This document shows, piece after piece, positions 55,965-64,000 of a stretch of DNA of 64,000 bases. The notes below the pieces were generated by a model, which saw nothing but the letters and a program-made list of their open reading frames with translations, did no database searches and was not told where the DNA came from. Positions within the stretch are counted from its first letter, which is position 1, and every line of letters starts with the position of its first letter. Both the position numbers and the translations under genes were made by a program. The DNA lies in NCBI RefSeq assembly GCF_900107485.1, contig NZ_FNQE01000010.1:1-64000 (forward strand), written 5' to 3'. Source of the DNA: Proteiniborus ethanoligenes (lineage in GTDB: Bacteria; Bacillota; Clostridia; Tissierellales; Proteiniboraceae).

Positions 55965-56783
55965 TTATTTAGCATTAGGCACAAACAATGGCATTCCAAA
56001 TTCCTCAACACCAAACTCGCTTATTAGCTTTTGTCCCTTCTCAGATAGAATCCAGCCCATAAAAGCTTTTGCTCCTGCTGAGTTAATTTTATCGTTTTTA
56101 TCTGGATTTACTGGTATTATACCATATTGATTAAATAGATTTTCATCTTTTTCTATAATAACATCAAGGTCTAGTGTTGTTCTTAGGCTTAAATATGTTG
56201 CTCTATCAGTAATTGTATATCCTTTTTTTTCATTTGCTATTTTTAATACGTCAGCCATACCACTTCCTGCTGATATGTACCAATCTCCCTCAGGTTCAAT
56301 GCTTGCTCTCTTCCATATTTCTAGCTCTTTTTTATGAGTTCCTGAATCATCACCCCTTGATACAAATCTAAATTGATTTTGGGCTATTGTTTTTAAGCCT
56401 AAAAGTATATCATTAGGTGAGCTTTCTTTAAGCTTCAAAGGATCTTCCTCTGGTCCTACTAAGATAAAATCATTATACATAACATCTTTTCTTTCTAAAC
56501 CATGTCCTTCGTTTACGAATTCTTCTTCTGAAGCTTTAGCGTGAACAAGTAGTACATCTGCTTCTCCATCCTTACCCATTTGAAGGGCTTTTCCTGTACC
56601 TACTGCAATGACCTTAACTTCTATTCCTGTATCTTTTGTAAACTTAGGAATCAGAAAGTCTAAAAGGCCACTGTCTTGTGTACTAGTTGTAGTTGAAAGA
56701 ATAATTTCTTTTTTTGAAGAACATCCAACTAGCAAGGTAAATACAAGTAATACACCTAAAGCAATTACTAAAAACCTTTTCAT
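55965..56783 (-). CDS. tupA: Tungstate-binding lipoprotein TupA
   Basis: This 272-residue lipoprotein has a signal peptide and lipobox (LLVGCSS). The oxyanion-site motif STTTSTQDSGLLDFL and RGDDSGTHKKELE are hallmarks of TupA proteins, which bind tungstate very tightly. This suggests the formate dehydrogenase downstream of the same cofactor genes may use W. The gene lies behind a probable Moco/Tuco riboswitch and a pair of repeats. Confidence 0.93.
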   Translation of the reverse strand: MKRFLVIALGVLLVFTLLVGCSSKKEIILSTTTSTQDSGLLDFLIPKFTKDTGIEVKVIAVGTGKALQMGKDGEADVLLVHAKASEEEFVNEGHGLERKDVMYNDFILVGPEEDPLKLKESSPNDILLGLKTIAQNQFRFVSRGDDSGTHKKELEIWKRASIEPEGDWYISAGSGMADVLKIANEKKGYTITDRATYLSLRTTLDLDVIIEKDENLFNQYGIIPVNPDKNDKINSAGAKAFMGWILSEKGQKLISEFGVEEFGMPLFVPNAK

Positions 56784-56827
56784 TTTAATACTCCTCCTTT
56801 TTAAGAGATCTGTTTTTGGATTATTTA

Positions 56828-57061
56828 GCAGTCTCGAAACACAAATTTATTTGCTCGCTATCGCTCACATAAATTTGGTTCTCGTTGCGTTTGACCTACC
56901 AACGATTTCCTGAAAAATACATTCAGGAAATCGGGTTAGGCATTTCCCGCAGTCTCGAAACACAAATTTATTTGCTCGCTATCGCTCACATAAATTTGGT
57001 TCTCGTTGCGTTTGACCTACCAACGATTTCCTGAAAAATACATTCAGGAAATCGGGTTAGG
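56828..57061. repeat. Two identical 113-bp direct repeats in the tupA leader
   Basis: Bases 56828-56940 and 56949-57061 are identical by eye over 113 bp, separated by catttccc. Each copy contains a 12-bp inverted repeat (CGATTTCCTGAA ... TTCAGGAAATCG) and a second, AAATTTAT/ATAAATTT, around GCTCGCTATCGCTC. The GC-richer patches differ from the surrounding AT-rich DNA. There is no ORF. They look like copies of a small dispersed or MITE-like element, inserted between the riboswitch terminator and tupA. Confidence 0.9.
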
Positions 57062-57065
57062 TCAT

Positions 57066-57211
57066 AAAAAAAACAGCCCAAAAGGACTGCTCTAAGCTGG
57101 AGACAGATATGTTTATATTGTCCACAGTTTAAAACTTTCCTTTCCAAATACGGGAGGCATAAGGATTTCTCCTTATACCCATAGGCTTGTCTTCATAGCC
57201 ATTGCTTTAGA
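57066..57211 (-). promoter_or_regulatory. Probable Moco/Tuco riboswitch with terminator, upstream of tupA
   Basis: On the minus strand, GCCTATGGG leads into the stem GGTATAAGGA/TCCTTATGCC capped by a GAAA tetraloop (57156-57179), then CCTCCCG, GGAAAGG and CTGTGGA, and an end segment CAGCTTAGAGCAGTCC. These blocks match my memory of the Moco RNA motif, which controls molybdenum/tungsten cofactor genes. TCTAAAGC (57204-57211) can close P1 with GCTTAGA. AGCAGTCC-TTTT-GGGCTGT plus U8 (57066-57091) is an intrinsic terminator sharing the aptamer's 3' strand, so ligand binding should set read-through. The 5' end overlaps the fdhD stop. Confidence 0.75.
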
Positions 57212-57989
57212 AGATTAAGCTCGGAAAATTTGAGTAGATATTCATTTTTTCGCCCCTAGCAAAACCAATAAGGGTGATATTAAGCTCTTTTGCCATATCA
57301 ACAGATAAGCTTGTAGGAGCAGATCTAGATACTAAAACAGGTATTCCTCTTTTTGCAGTTTTTATAAGAATTTCAGATGATACTCTTCCGCTTGTCAATA
57401 ATATTTTATCATTTAACTCAATGTTTTCAACTAATGCTTTTCCTAGTACCTTATCTAATGCATTATGTCTTCCTATGTCCTCTTCAAATATGATTATCTT
57501 TTTCGAGCTACATAATGCACAGCTGTGAACCCCACCAGTACTTAGAAAAAGCTCTGAGCTCTTATTGAAATCTTTAACAAGTACTTTTATATCCTTTAGC
57601 TTAATTGAGATGCTACTATCTACTTTTTTTGATTTAAAGGAATCTATTACATTATAAAATAAAGTACCTTTTCCACATCCTGAAGTTATAGTTCTTTTAC
57701 CATGTAGCTTATGACTTAATGTCTTCTTGTCCTTAGTATAAACATAAGAAAAGCCTTTTTTATCATCTATTCGCAGGCTAACTATGTCTTCTGTGGAATT
57801 AATGAAGCCCTCAGATTGTAGGAAGCCTAAAGTTAAGTATTCAAGTGACTTTGGACTACATAGAAGAGTTATAATCTCCTCATCATCTAAGAATATTGTA
57901 AAGGGATATTCAATAATTACTACATCTTCTTCCTCAGAAATATTGTCACCCTTTATTCTTAATATATCTACTCCCTTTATATCCTCCAT
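57207..57989 (-). CDS. fdhD: Formate dehydrogenase accessory sulfurtransferase FdhD
   Basis: This 260-residue protein transfers sulfur from a desulfurase to the bis-MGD cofactor of formate dehydrogenase. The catalytic CxxC is in GGVHSCALCSSK; other family segments are LTLGFLQSEGFI, DIGRHNALDKVLG and LTSGRVSSEILIKTAKRGIPVLVSRSAPT. It lies in the run downstream of the formate dehydrogenase gene it serves. Confidence 0.95.
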   Translation of the reverse strand: MEDIKGVDILRIKGDNISEEEDVVIIEYPFTIFLDDEEIITLLCSPKSLEYLTLGFLQSEGFINSTEDIVSLRIDDKKGFSYVYTKDKKTLSHKLHGKRTITSGCGKGTLFYNVIDSFKSKKVDSSISIKLKDIKVLVKDFNKSSELFLSTGGVHSCALCSSKKIIIFEEDIGRHNALDKVLGKALVENIELNDKILLTSGRVSSEILIKTAKRGIPVLVSRSAPTSLSVDMAKELNITLIGFARGEKMNIYSNFPSLIF

Positions 57990-57999
57990 TTTTTCTACC

Positions 58000-58605
58000 T
58001 CAATATTTATTAGCTATATTATTTATAAAATGGTTTAAGTCTTCTTTAGTATTAAGATTTAGAAACATATCCCAGCTTGGGCTAAAGCTTCTAGCCTCTG
58101 ACTCACTAATATAATGGACCTCTACCTTGCTTAGCAGTGAATTTATTGATATATTATGATTTTGTAAATGTTCTTCTATAGCACTAATCATATTCTTTGA
58201 ATAAAAAGCATTAAAGGACTCAATCCATTGACCAAATCTTGTAATACAAGCCATAGGCTCTGTATCTCTAACACTCTCCTTCATATATCTAATGTACTCA
58301 AGGTTAATATTAGGCATATCACAGGCAATAAAATATACAAGCTCACTAGAAGCTTCCATTAGTCCTGCATGTATTCCGCTTAAAGGACCTTTTCCTATTA
58401 TTATATCACTTGTTATTTTGTCGCTAAGTCCTATATAGTACTCTGGCTTATTAGTCACTATAATAATCTCATGAAATTCCTGCCTTAATTTATTGATTAG
58501 GCTATCCATAAGTCTTCTTTCATTGATTTTTATTAGCTGCTTGTCAAAGCCCATTCTGGCACTTTTTCCTCCTGCTAATATAACAGCAGCTCCATATCTT
58601 TTCAT
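58000..58605 (-). CDS. mobA: Molybdenum cofactor guanylyltransferase MobA
   Basis: This protein of about 201 residues has the nucleotide loop VILAGGKSARMGFDKQL and FIACDMPNINLEYI. It attaches GMP to the cofactor to give bis-MGD, the form needed by formate dehydrogenase, in contrast to MocA (19178), which serves the hydroxylase. The start at 58605 has AGGTG 6 nt upstream. Confidence 0.9.
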   Translation of the reverse strand: MKRYGAAVILAGGKSARMGFDKQLIKINERRLMDSLINKLRQEFHEIIIVTNKPEYYIGLSDKITSDIIIGKGPLSGIHAGLMEASSELVYFIACDMPNINLEYIRYMKESVRDTEPMACITRFGQWIESFNAFYSKNMISAIEEHLQNHNISINSLLSKVEVHYISESEARSFSPSWDMFLNLNTKEDLNHFINNIANKY

Positions 58606-58614
58606 ATACATCAC

Positions 58615-59103
58615 CTATCTAGCACATTCACCTGTTCTACCAGTTAGTATTTCAAGACCATGATGAATGCTACTGATTATATATTCTAGGGATTCTTTTA
58701 CGGCCTTTGGACTTCCTGGCAAATTTATTATGAGAGTATCTTTTCTTATGCCAGATACTGCTCTAGATAACATGGCTCTTGGCGTAATACTTAAACTATA
58801 GTATCTCATAGCCTCTGCAATTCCTGGTGCCATTCTGTCACATACCTTGATGGTTGATTCAGGAGTCACATCTCTCTTGCTAAAGCCTGTTCCTCCTGTT
58901 GTCAATATTAAGTCTACTTTTAATTCATCTGACATGTAAATCATTTCACTAGATAAGGAATCCTCGTCATCTGGTAAAACAATGTATTTCTCAATTGTAT
59001 AGCCTTTTCCTTCTAGTATGTCAATAATAGCCTTGCCACTTAAATCTTCTCTTTCTCCAGCTGAGCCCTTATCACTTGCTGTTATTACTCCAACCTTAAA
59101 CAT
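58615..59103 (-). CDS. Molybdopterin adenylyltransferase (MogA/MoaB family)
   Basis: This 162-residue MoCF-domain protein has GVITASDKGSAGEREDLSG, LILTTGGTGFSKRDVTPEST and LPGSPKAVKESLEYI. It activates molybdopterin with ATP before metal insertion by MoeA. It lies between mobA and the ferritin-like gene, with 1-10 bp spacing. Confidence 0.93.
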   Translation of the reverse strand: MFKVGVITASDKGSAGEREDLSGKAIIDILEGKGYTIEKYIVLPDDEDSLSSEMIYMSDELKVDLILTTGGTGFSKRDVTPESTIKVCDRMAPGIAEAMRYYSLSITPRAMLSRAVSGIRKDTLIINLPGSPKAVKESLEYIISSIHHGLEILTGRTGECAR

Positions 59104-59104
59104 C

Positions 59105-59605
59105 CTATCCTCCCCAAGGAAGATTCATGTATTCTTCCATTCTTCTTTCATATTCTGACTTGAAAAGTCTTTCGTGACCATCTTCCCATTCTGCTAGCTT
59201 TTCAAACATAGCCTTTGCAATTTCATCATCTGCTTTTTCCGCTGCTTTTCTATAAAACTCTGCATAATCTCTTTCAATTAAATACGCCATTCTAAGTATA
59301 GTTATGTCTGGTATATCGGATTCTTTTAAGGTTTCAGCTATATGCTCTGACTTTTCTCTAGATTCAAAGATACTGCTTTCATCCCTTTTAAAATGCTCAT
59401 GGTCTATTTTAAATGAATCTGTTTCCAAGTATTCATCAAGCTGGTCTTTTATAAAGTAAAAATGATCCATTTCTACTTCTGCCAAATCCAAGAAAAGCTT
59501 TCTTGTTGTTGGATTACTAAACTTCTCAGCTTTTTCTTTAAAAAAATTATATCCGTCCAGTTCCATCTGCATTGCGTATCTCATAATCTGTTCATACTTT
59601 TTCAC
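59105..59605 (-). CDS. Ferritin-like di-iron family protein
   Basis: This 166-residue four-helix protein of the rubrerythrin/ferritin-like superfamily has ligand-type residues in MELDGYNFFKEKA, DLAEVEMDHFYF (ExxH), RDYAEFYRKAAEKA and AEWEDGHERLF (ExxH). It lacks the rubredoxin domain of classical rubrerythrin. It sits 5 bp after the formate dehydrogenase gene and may protect the oxygen-sensitive enzyme or handle iron; that role is inference. Confidence 0.85.
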   Translation of the reverse strand: MKKYEQIMRYAMQMELDGYNFFKEKAEKFSNPTTRKLFLDLAEVEMDHFYFIKDQLDEYLETDSFKIDHEHFKRDESSIFESREKSEHIAETLKESDIPDITILRMAYLIERDYAEFYRKAAEKADDEIAKAMFEKLAEWEDGHERLFKSEYERRMEEYMNLPWGG

Positions 59606-59609
59606 AAAA

Positions 59610-62288
59610 TCAGCTCCCTAACTTTTGAATTTTTACAGCAGCTACCTTAAGCTCTGGAATCTTTGCTATTGAGTCTAATTGAGTATTTGTTAAATAATTA
59701 GCTGCACCTTCTGCAAAGTGGAAAGGCATAAACAATACTCCTTCTTCTATTATATCAGTAATTCTGGCAGTAGTAATTATTTCTCCTCTTCTTGAAGATA
59801 ATTTTATTTTTTCCCCATGAGCTATTCCTAATTTCATGGCTGTTATTTCATTTATTTCCACATAGGACTCAGAAGATATTTGGTTTAATCCCTCAACTCT
59901 TCCTGTCATAGTTCGAGTATGATAATGATATAGTATTCTTCCTGTTGTAAATATATATGGATACTCTGCATCTGTGGTTTCTGCGCTTATGGTATATTCT
60001 ATTGGCATAAACAAGCCTCTTCCTCTCGCTATTGAAGCCTTGTGAAGATATATAGTTCCTGGATGGTTTTCATCTAGGCAAGGCCATTGTATGCCTTCTT
60101 CCTCTAATCTTTCATACCTTATTCCTGCATATTGAGGAGTAACACCACTTATTTCCTCCATTATCTCTGATGGATGATTATACCTTTTAGTATATCCTAA
60201 TCTATTCATAAGCTCCATTATTATTTGCCAATCTGGCTTCGAATCTCCAACAGGCTTTATTGCTTTTCTAACTCTTTGCACTCTTCTCTCTGTATTAGAG
60301 AAGGTCCCATCCTTCTCTGCAAAAGATGCAGCAGGCAATACTACATCTGCAAGCTCTGCAGTTTCTGTTAAGAAAATATCCTGTACAACTAAAAAGTCTA
60401 AGCTTTTTAGAGATTTTCTAACATGGTTAATATCTGGATCGGATACCATTGGGTTTTCTCCCATTATATATAAAAATTTTATATTTCCTTTGTCCGCTTC
60501 ATCTAATATCTCTGGGATTGTTAAACCAATTTTAGTTGGTAGCTTTACATTCCAAGCTTTTTCAAACTTTTCCACTACCTCTGGCTTAAATACTTTTTGG
60601 TATCCTGGCAAATCTGCTGGTAAACCACCCATATCACAAGCACCTTGCACATTATTTTGTCCTCTAAGTGGATTTACTCCTGCAGATTCCTTTCCCACAT
60701 TTCCACAAAGTAATGCTAAATTTGATATGGACATTACAGCATGGGTTCCTGTAGTATGCTGAGTTACTCCCATAGCATAATATATTCCTGCTTTATCTGC
60801 TTCTCCATATATTAAGGCTGCTTTAATAATATCTTCTGCAGCTACACCACAAATCTCAGCTACTACCTCAGGTGTATAGTCTTTTACAGCCCTTTCTAGC
60901 TCTTCATAGTTTTCTGTTCTTTCTTCTATATAAGCCTTATCCTGCAATCCCCTTTCAATAATTACATTCATAATACCATTTAACAATGCTATATTGGTTC
61001 CTGGTTTAATTTGAAGAAACACATCTGCATAATTAGCTAGCTCTATTCTTCTAGGGTCTGCTACAATAAGCTTAGCTCCTTTTTTCTTTGCTCGCTTAAT
61101 CATTGTCCCTATTACAGGATGATTCTCAGTAGTATTAGACCCTATAACAAACATAGCGTCTGTGTTTAGTATTTCTTCTATGCTATTTGTCATAGCTCCG
61201 CTTCCTAGTGTAGTTGCAAGCCCTGCAACTGTTGAGGAGTGTCAGAGTCGAGCACAGTGATCTACATTATTTGTACCTATTACTGCTCTAAAAAGCTTTT
61301 GGAACAGATAATTTTCTTCATTAGTACATCTTGCAGACGTAAGACCTGCAAATGCGTCTGATCCATTTCCTTCTTTTATTTCCCTTACTTTGCTTACAAT
61401 TAAACTATATGCTTCTTCCCACGTTGCTTCTTCAAATACACCATATCTTTTTATGAGGGGAGTTTTCAATCTGTCAGGATGATTTATAAATGGGTATGCA
61501 AATTTTCCTTTAACGCACAGCAAACCATTGTTTGATGGTCCTTTTCCTGGCTCTACTCCTACTACCTTATCACCCTTTACTAATAAATCTATTTGGCAGC
61601 CAACACCACAATAAGAGCAGGTTGTTCTGACCTTTTTTGTTTCCCAAATTCTAAACTTTTCTTTTGATTTTGGCATTAATGCCCCGACGGGGCATACAGA
61701 AACACAGTTTCCACATGAAACACATACAGAATTAGATAGCCCTTCATCAAAGGGTGTTGCTACCTTTGTAATAAAGCCTCTATCGCTTAATCCAATAGCA
61801 TTAGTTCCCTGTAGCTCAGAACATACTCGTACACACTTACCACAAAGTATACATTTGTTTTGATCACTATAGTAAAAAGGATTAGAGCTATCTATAGGAT
61901 AACTTTTTTTAGCACCTCTAAAGCTACCTTCTGTTATGCCATATTCATAGCAATAATCTTGTAGGGCACAGTCTCCAGATTTTTCACAGGTTAAGCAATC
62001 AAGCGGATGATTTGAAACCATCAAATCTAGGACGTCTTTCCTTGCTCTTATAACTTTTTCGCTATGGGTGTTTATGACCATACCTTCCTCTGCTTTAGTA
62101 GAACAAGCCGTCATAAGGCTTCTTCTGCCTTCTATCTCTACTACGCATAATCTGCATGCAGCATGGGGCTCTAACCTTTCATCATGACAGAGGGTTGGTA
62201 TATTTATACCGACTTGGTTACAAATCTGAAGTATTGTCTGGTTTTCTGCTACCTTATGGCTTTTCCCGTTTATATTAATACTAACCAT
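59610..62288 (-). CDS. fdhF: Formate dehydrogenase catalytic subunit, selenocysteine-containing (UGA read as Sec)
   Basis: This is an 892-residue selenoprotein if the in-frame TGA at 61242-61244 is read as Sec. The N-terminal ~220 residues hold a [2Fe-2S] ferredoxin domain, a His-Cys cluster (HPLDCLTCEKSGDC) and two [4Fe-4S] sites (CILCGKCVRVC, CVSCGNCVSVC). The molybdopterin oxidoreductase begins at CSYCGVGCQIDLLVKG. The active-site context VDHCARL-Sec-HSSTVAG matches known FdhF, with His after Sec. It interconverts formate and CO2. The HylA/HylB genes next to it suggest NAD/ferredoxin-linked electron bifurcation. Confidence 0.95.
61212..61244 (-). promoter_or_regulatory. Selenocysteine codon and bacterial SECIS hairpin of fdhF
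   Basis: After the TGA (61244-61242), the mRNA forms AGUUGCA (61230-61224), loop GGGCU, UGCAACU (61218-61212), a perfect 7-bp stem 11 nt past the codon. Stem position and the G-rich loop resemble the SelB-binding hairpin of E. coli fdhF (loop GGUCU). Confidence 0.9.
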
Positions 62289-62299
62289 ATCCTATCCCC

Positions 62300-63238
62300 C
62301 TAAACTTTTTTTCTTTCGAATAAATCTATTTTTTCTATAATATCTGTCAGCTCTAATGCATCATTCCAGCTAGTCTCAATGAACCTTCCATCTTGTTTTT
62401 TATAAGGCTTATCTATATTATCGTTGTAAAGTAGCTCTGTAGTCAATCTACCTTTTAAGCATAAAGGTCTACCCTCTCCAGGTTTTTTAGCCCTAACACC
62501 AACACTTTTTTTGTCCCTTTTTATGACTTCAAAGTCACAACCATAATCACAGCTTTTGCATTTTACATCTTTTGCATCTAGCTCCCATACTCTTCCTTTA
62601 AAAGAAGCTCTTCTGTCTATTAGTGCCCCTGTAGGACATACTGCTACACATCTATTACATGAAACACATTTTGATTCCTCTAGGCTGAAGTCTGCATCTG
62701 CTACTATTCTTGTATCAAAGCCTCTCTCTGCAAATGACAGCACTTGCCTGTCAGATACTTCTGCACATGTTCTTACACATTTACCACAAAGTATACACTT
62801 GCTTCCATCCCTTAATATATAAGGACTTGAAGTGTCTATTATTTCTTTCCTTCTCTCTCCACTATGTTCTCTAAATTTTACATCATATCTATATGCATAC
62901 TTTTGTAATAAGCACTCGCCTGCTTTTTGACAGGTTAAGCAATCATTAGGATGATTGTCTAATAAAAGCTGAAGTATGGTTTTTCTCATCTTTATTACTT
63001 TTTCACTTTCTGTATATACTACCATGCCTTCAGATACAGGTGTAGAGCATGATGTTTGTAGCTTTGGATTTCCTTTTATATCTACAATGCACAGCCTACA
63101 TGATGAAACTATTTCAAGCTCTGGATCATAGCAAAGAGCTGGAATTTCAATGCCAAGCTTTTCAGCAGCTTGTAGGACAGTAAGGTTATCTGCAACCGTG
63201 ACCTTCTGGTCATCTATCATCAATGTAACATAGCCCAT
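62300..63238 (-). CDS. HylA-like iron-sulfur subunit of the formate dehydrogenase complex
   Basis: This 312-residue electron-transfer protein is built like the N-terminal part of FdhF and NuoG: a [2Fe-2S] domain (CYDPELEIVSSCRLC), a His-Cys cluster (HPNDCLTCQKAGEC), two [4Fe-4S] sites (CILCGKCVRTC, CVSCNRCVAVC), and a fifth Cys set CKSCDYGCDFEVI ... LCLKGR like the Mo-enzyme cluster. The catalytic domain is absent. In C. acidurici a HylABC module with FdhF2 performs electron bifurcation between formate, NAD and ferredoxin; this gene fits HylA. It lies 12 bp upstream of fdhF. Confidence 0.82.
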   Translation of the reverse strand: MGYVTLMIDDQKVTVADNLTVLQAAEKLGIEIPALCYDPELEIVSSCRLCIVDIKGNPKLQTSCSTPVSEGMVVYTESEKVIKMRKTILQLLLDNHPNDCLTCQKAGECLLQKYAYRYDVKFREHSGERRKEIIDTSSPYILRDGSKCILCGKCVRTCAEVSDRQVLSFAERGFDTRIVADADFSLEESKCVSCNRCVAVCPTGALIDRRASFKGRVWELDAKDVKCKSCDYGCDFEVIKRDKKSVGVRAKKPGEGRPLCLKGRLTTELLYNDNIDKPYKKQDGRFIETSWNDALELTDIIEKIDLFERKKV

Positions 63239-63256
63239 TTTTTATCCCCCTATTAT

Positions 63257-64000
63257 TTACTTCTTAATTATTGCATCTACAGGACATGCTGCTTGACAAG
63301 CTCCACATTTAATACATTTCTCTTGATCTATTACATGAAGCTCTTTAACTTTTCCAGAAATACATGATACAGGACAACTTCTAGCACATTTTGTACATCC
63401 AATACATTTATCTGTAATAAAGTATTGTAGTAATTCTTGACATGCCCCTGCTGGACATCTTTTTTCATAAACATGTGCTTCATACTCATCTCTAAAATAT
63501 CTAAGAGTAGATAATACTGGGTTAGGTGCAGTTTGACCTAAGCCACATAGAGACGCAGCCTTAATGGTTTCAGCTAAGCTTTCAAGTTTTTCTAAGTCTT
63601 CAGGCTCTCCTTCTCCTCTAGTTATTTTTTCTAATATTTCAAGCATTCTTTTTGTACCCTCTCTACATGGTGTACACTTGCCACAGGATTCATCTACTGT
63701 AAAATCAAGGAAGAACCTTGCAATGTCTACCATGCAGGTATCCTCATCCATTACTATCATACCACCTGAGCCCATCATAGAGCCAAGCGCAATAAGTGTC
63801 TCATATTCTATAGGTACATCTAAATGATCACTTGTAATACATCCACCTGATGGTCCTCCTGTTTGTACTGCTTTAAATTTCTTTTCATTAGGTATTCCGC
63901 CACCTATATCATAAATAACCTCTCTTAAGGTTGTTCCCATTGGAATCTCAACTAGCCCAGTATTATTTATTTTGCCACCTAATGCAAAAACCTTAGTTCC
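63257..64000 (-). CDS. HylB/NuoF-like NADH-binding subunit (5' end off window)
   Basis: The frame stays open to the window edge, so the ~248 residues here are the C-terminal part. The segment upstream of the internal Met at 63940 reads [20 protein letters not shown], typical of NuoF. The FeS site [16 protein letters not shown] and the later [10 protein letters not shown] are present, and the C-terminus adds two [4Fe-4S] motifs ([30 protein letters not shown]) as in HydB/HylB of bifurcating enzymes. The FMN/NADH domain and a NuoE-like HylC should lie beyond 64000. Confidence 0.9.
   Translation of the reverse strand, partial: GTKVFALGGKINNTGLVEIPMGTTLREVIYDIGGGIPNEKKFKAVQTGGPSGGCITSDHLDVPIEYETLIALGSMMGSGGMIVMDEDTCMVDIARFFLDFTVDESCGKCTPCREGTKRMLEILEKITRGEGEPEDLEKLESLAETIKAASLCGLGQTAPNPVLSTLRYFRDEYEAHVYEKRCPAGACQELLQYFITDKCIGCTKCARSCPVSCISGKVKELHVIDQEKCIKCGACQAACPVDAIIKK

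Noticed and set aside
56828-57061. CRISPR-like repeats
   Set aside because: There are only two copies, the unit is 113 bp and the spacer is 8 bp. No array architecture and no cas genes are present.
61242-61244. Apparent premature stop splitting formate dehydrogenase into two genes
   Set aside because: The TGA sits exactly at the selenocysteine position and is followed by a SECIS-type hairpin, so it is a recoded codon, not a nonsense mutation.

Overview
The window is AT-rich, low-GC Firmicute DNA from an anaerobic, spore-forming Clostridia/Tissierellia-type organism. Supporting signs are the YyaC sporulation protein, a T-box leader on serS, a selenocysteine formate dehydrogenase, the selenium-dependent molybdenum hydroxylase maturation set, and many purine-catabolism genes. 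The gene content resembles purine fermenters of the Clostridium acidurici / Gottschalkia physiology. That is inference; no species is assigned.

Layout. 1-322 is the tail of an IS3-family element. 347-3399 (minus) holds an MFS transporter, tadA, tRNA-Arg(CCU) and a D,D-carboxypeptidase. 3734-8676 (plus) is an ABC importer with a DUF3798 lipoprotein. 8789-16109 is housekeeping: a DUF6199-like peptide, T-box-serS, a UPF0182 protein, yyaC, a UPF0180 protein, a lipid kinase and a DUF4446 protein. 16237-21555 (minus) is the accessory set for selenium-dependent molybdenum hydroxylases (cysteine-desulfurase-like, XdhC, YqeB, MocA, YqeC, MoeA-like). 21705-28857 (minus) holds a chemoreceptor, adenine deaminase and a four-subunit xanthine dehydrogenase/purine hydroxylase whose molybdopterin subunit is two translationally coupled genes. 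29131-30432 is an AzgA-type purine permease.

30745-48792 is the centrepiece. A bacterial microcompartment (BMC) locus has three hexamer-type shell genes, one pentamer gene, a HFCD flavoprotein-like protein and an unknown 152-residue protein. It is interleaved with an adenine-deaminase-like amidohydrolase, UbiD, UbiX, an isochorismatase-fold hydrolase, a hydantoinase-like amidohydrolase, formyl-THF synthetase, formiminotransferase, a kynurenine-formamidase-fold cyclase, a PucR regulator, an FTCD_C cyclodeaminase/cyclohydrolase, an NCS2 xanthine-type permease and a formate channel. Taken in order, these enzyme chemistries match the biochemically described anaerobic purine fermentation: xanthine to ureido-imidazolecarboxylate, amino-imidazolecarboxylate, aminoimidazole, imidazolone, formiminoglycine, then glycine plus formimino-THF, formyl-THF, and formate plus ATP. 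I propose that the locus encodes that pathway, partly enclosed in a protein shell. The individual enzyme assignments are inference.

48816-64000 (minus) supplies the cofactors and disposes of formate: two MOSC proteins, moaC, moaA, two moeA (one fused to a periplasmic-binding-like domain), tupCBA tungstate import behind a probable Moco/Tuco riboswitch, fdhD, mobA, mog/moaB, a ferritin-like protein, and a UGA-containing formate dehydrogenase with HylA/HylB-type electron-transfer subunits that runs off the right end.

Other structure: two identical 113-bp repeats lie between the riboswitch and tupA, a 50-bp perfect palindrome lies between the purine permease and the BMC operon, and a series of post-stop hairpins in the purine region have U-tracts that favour termination on the antisense strand. 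No CRISPR array, rRNA, replication origin or prophage was seen.
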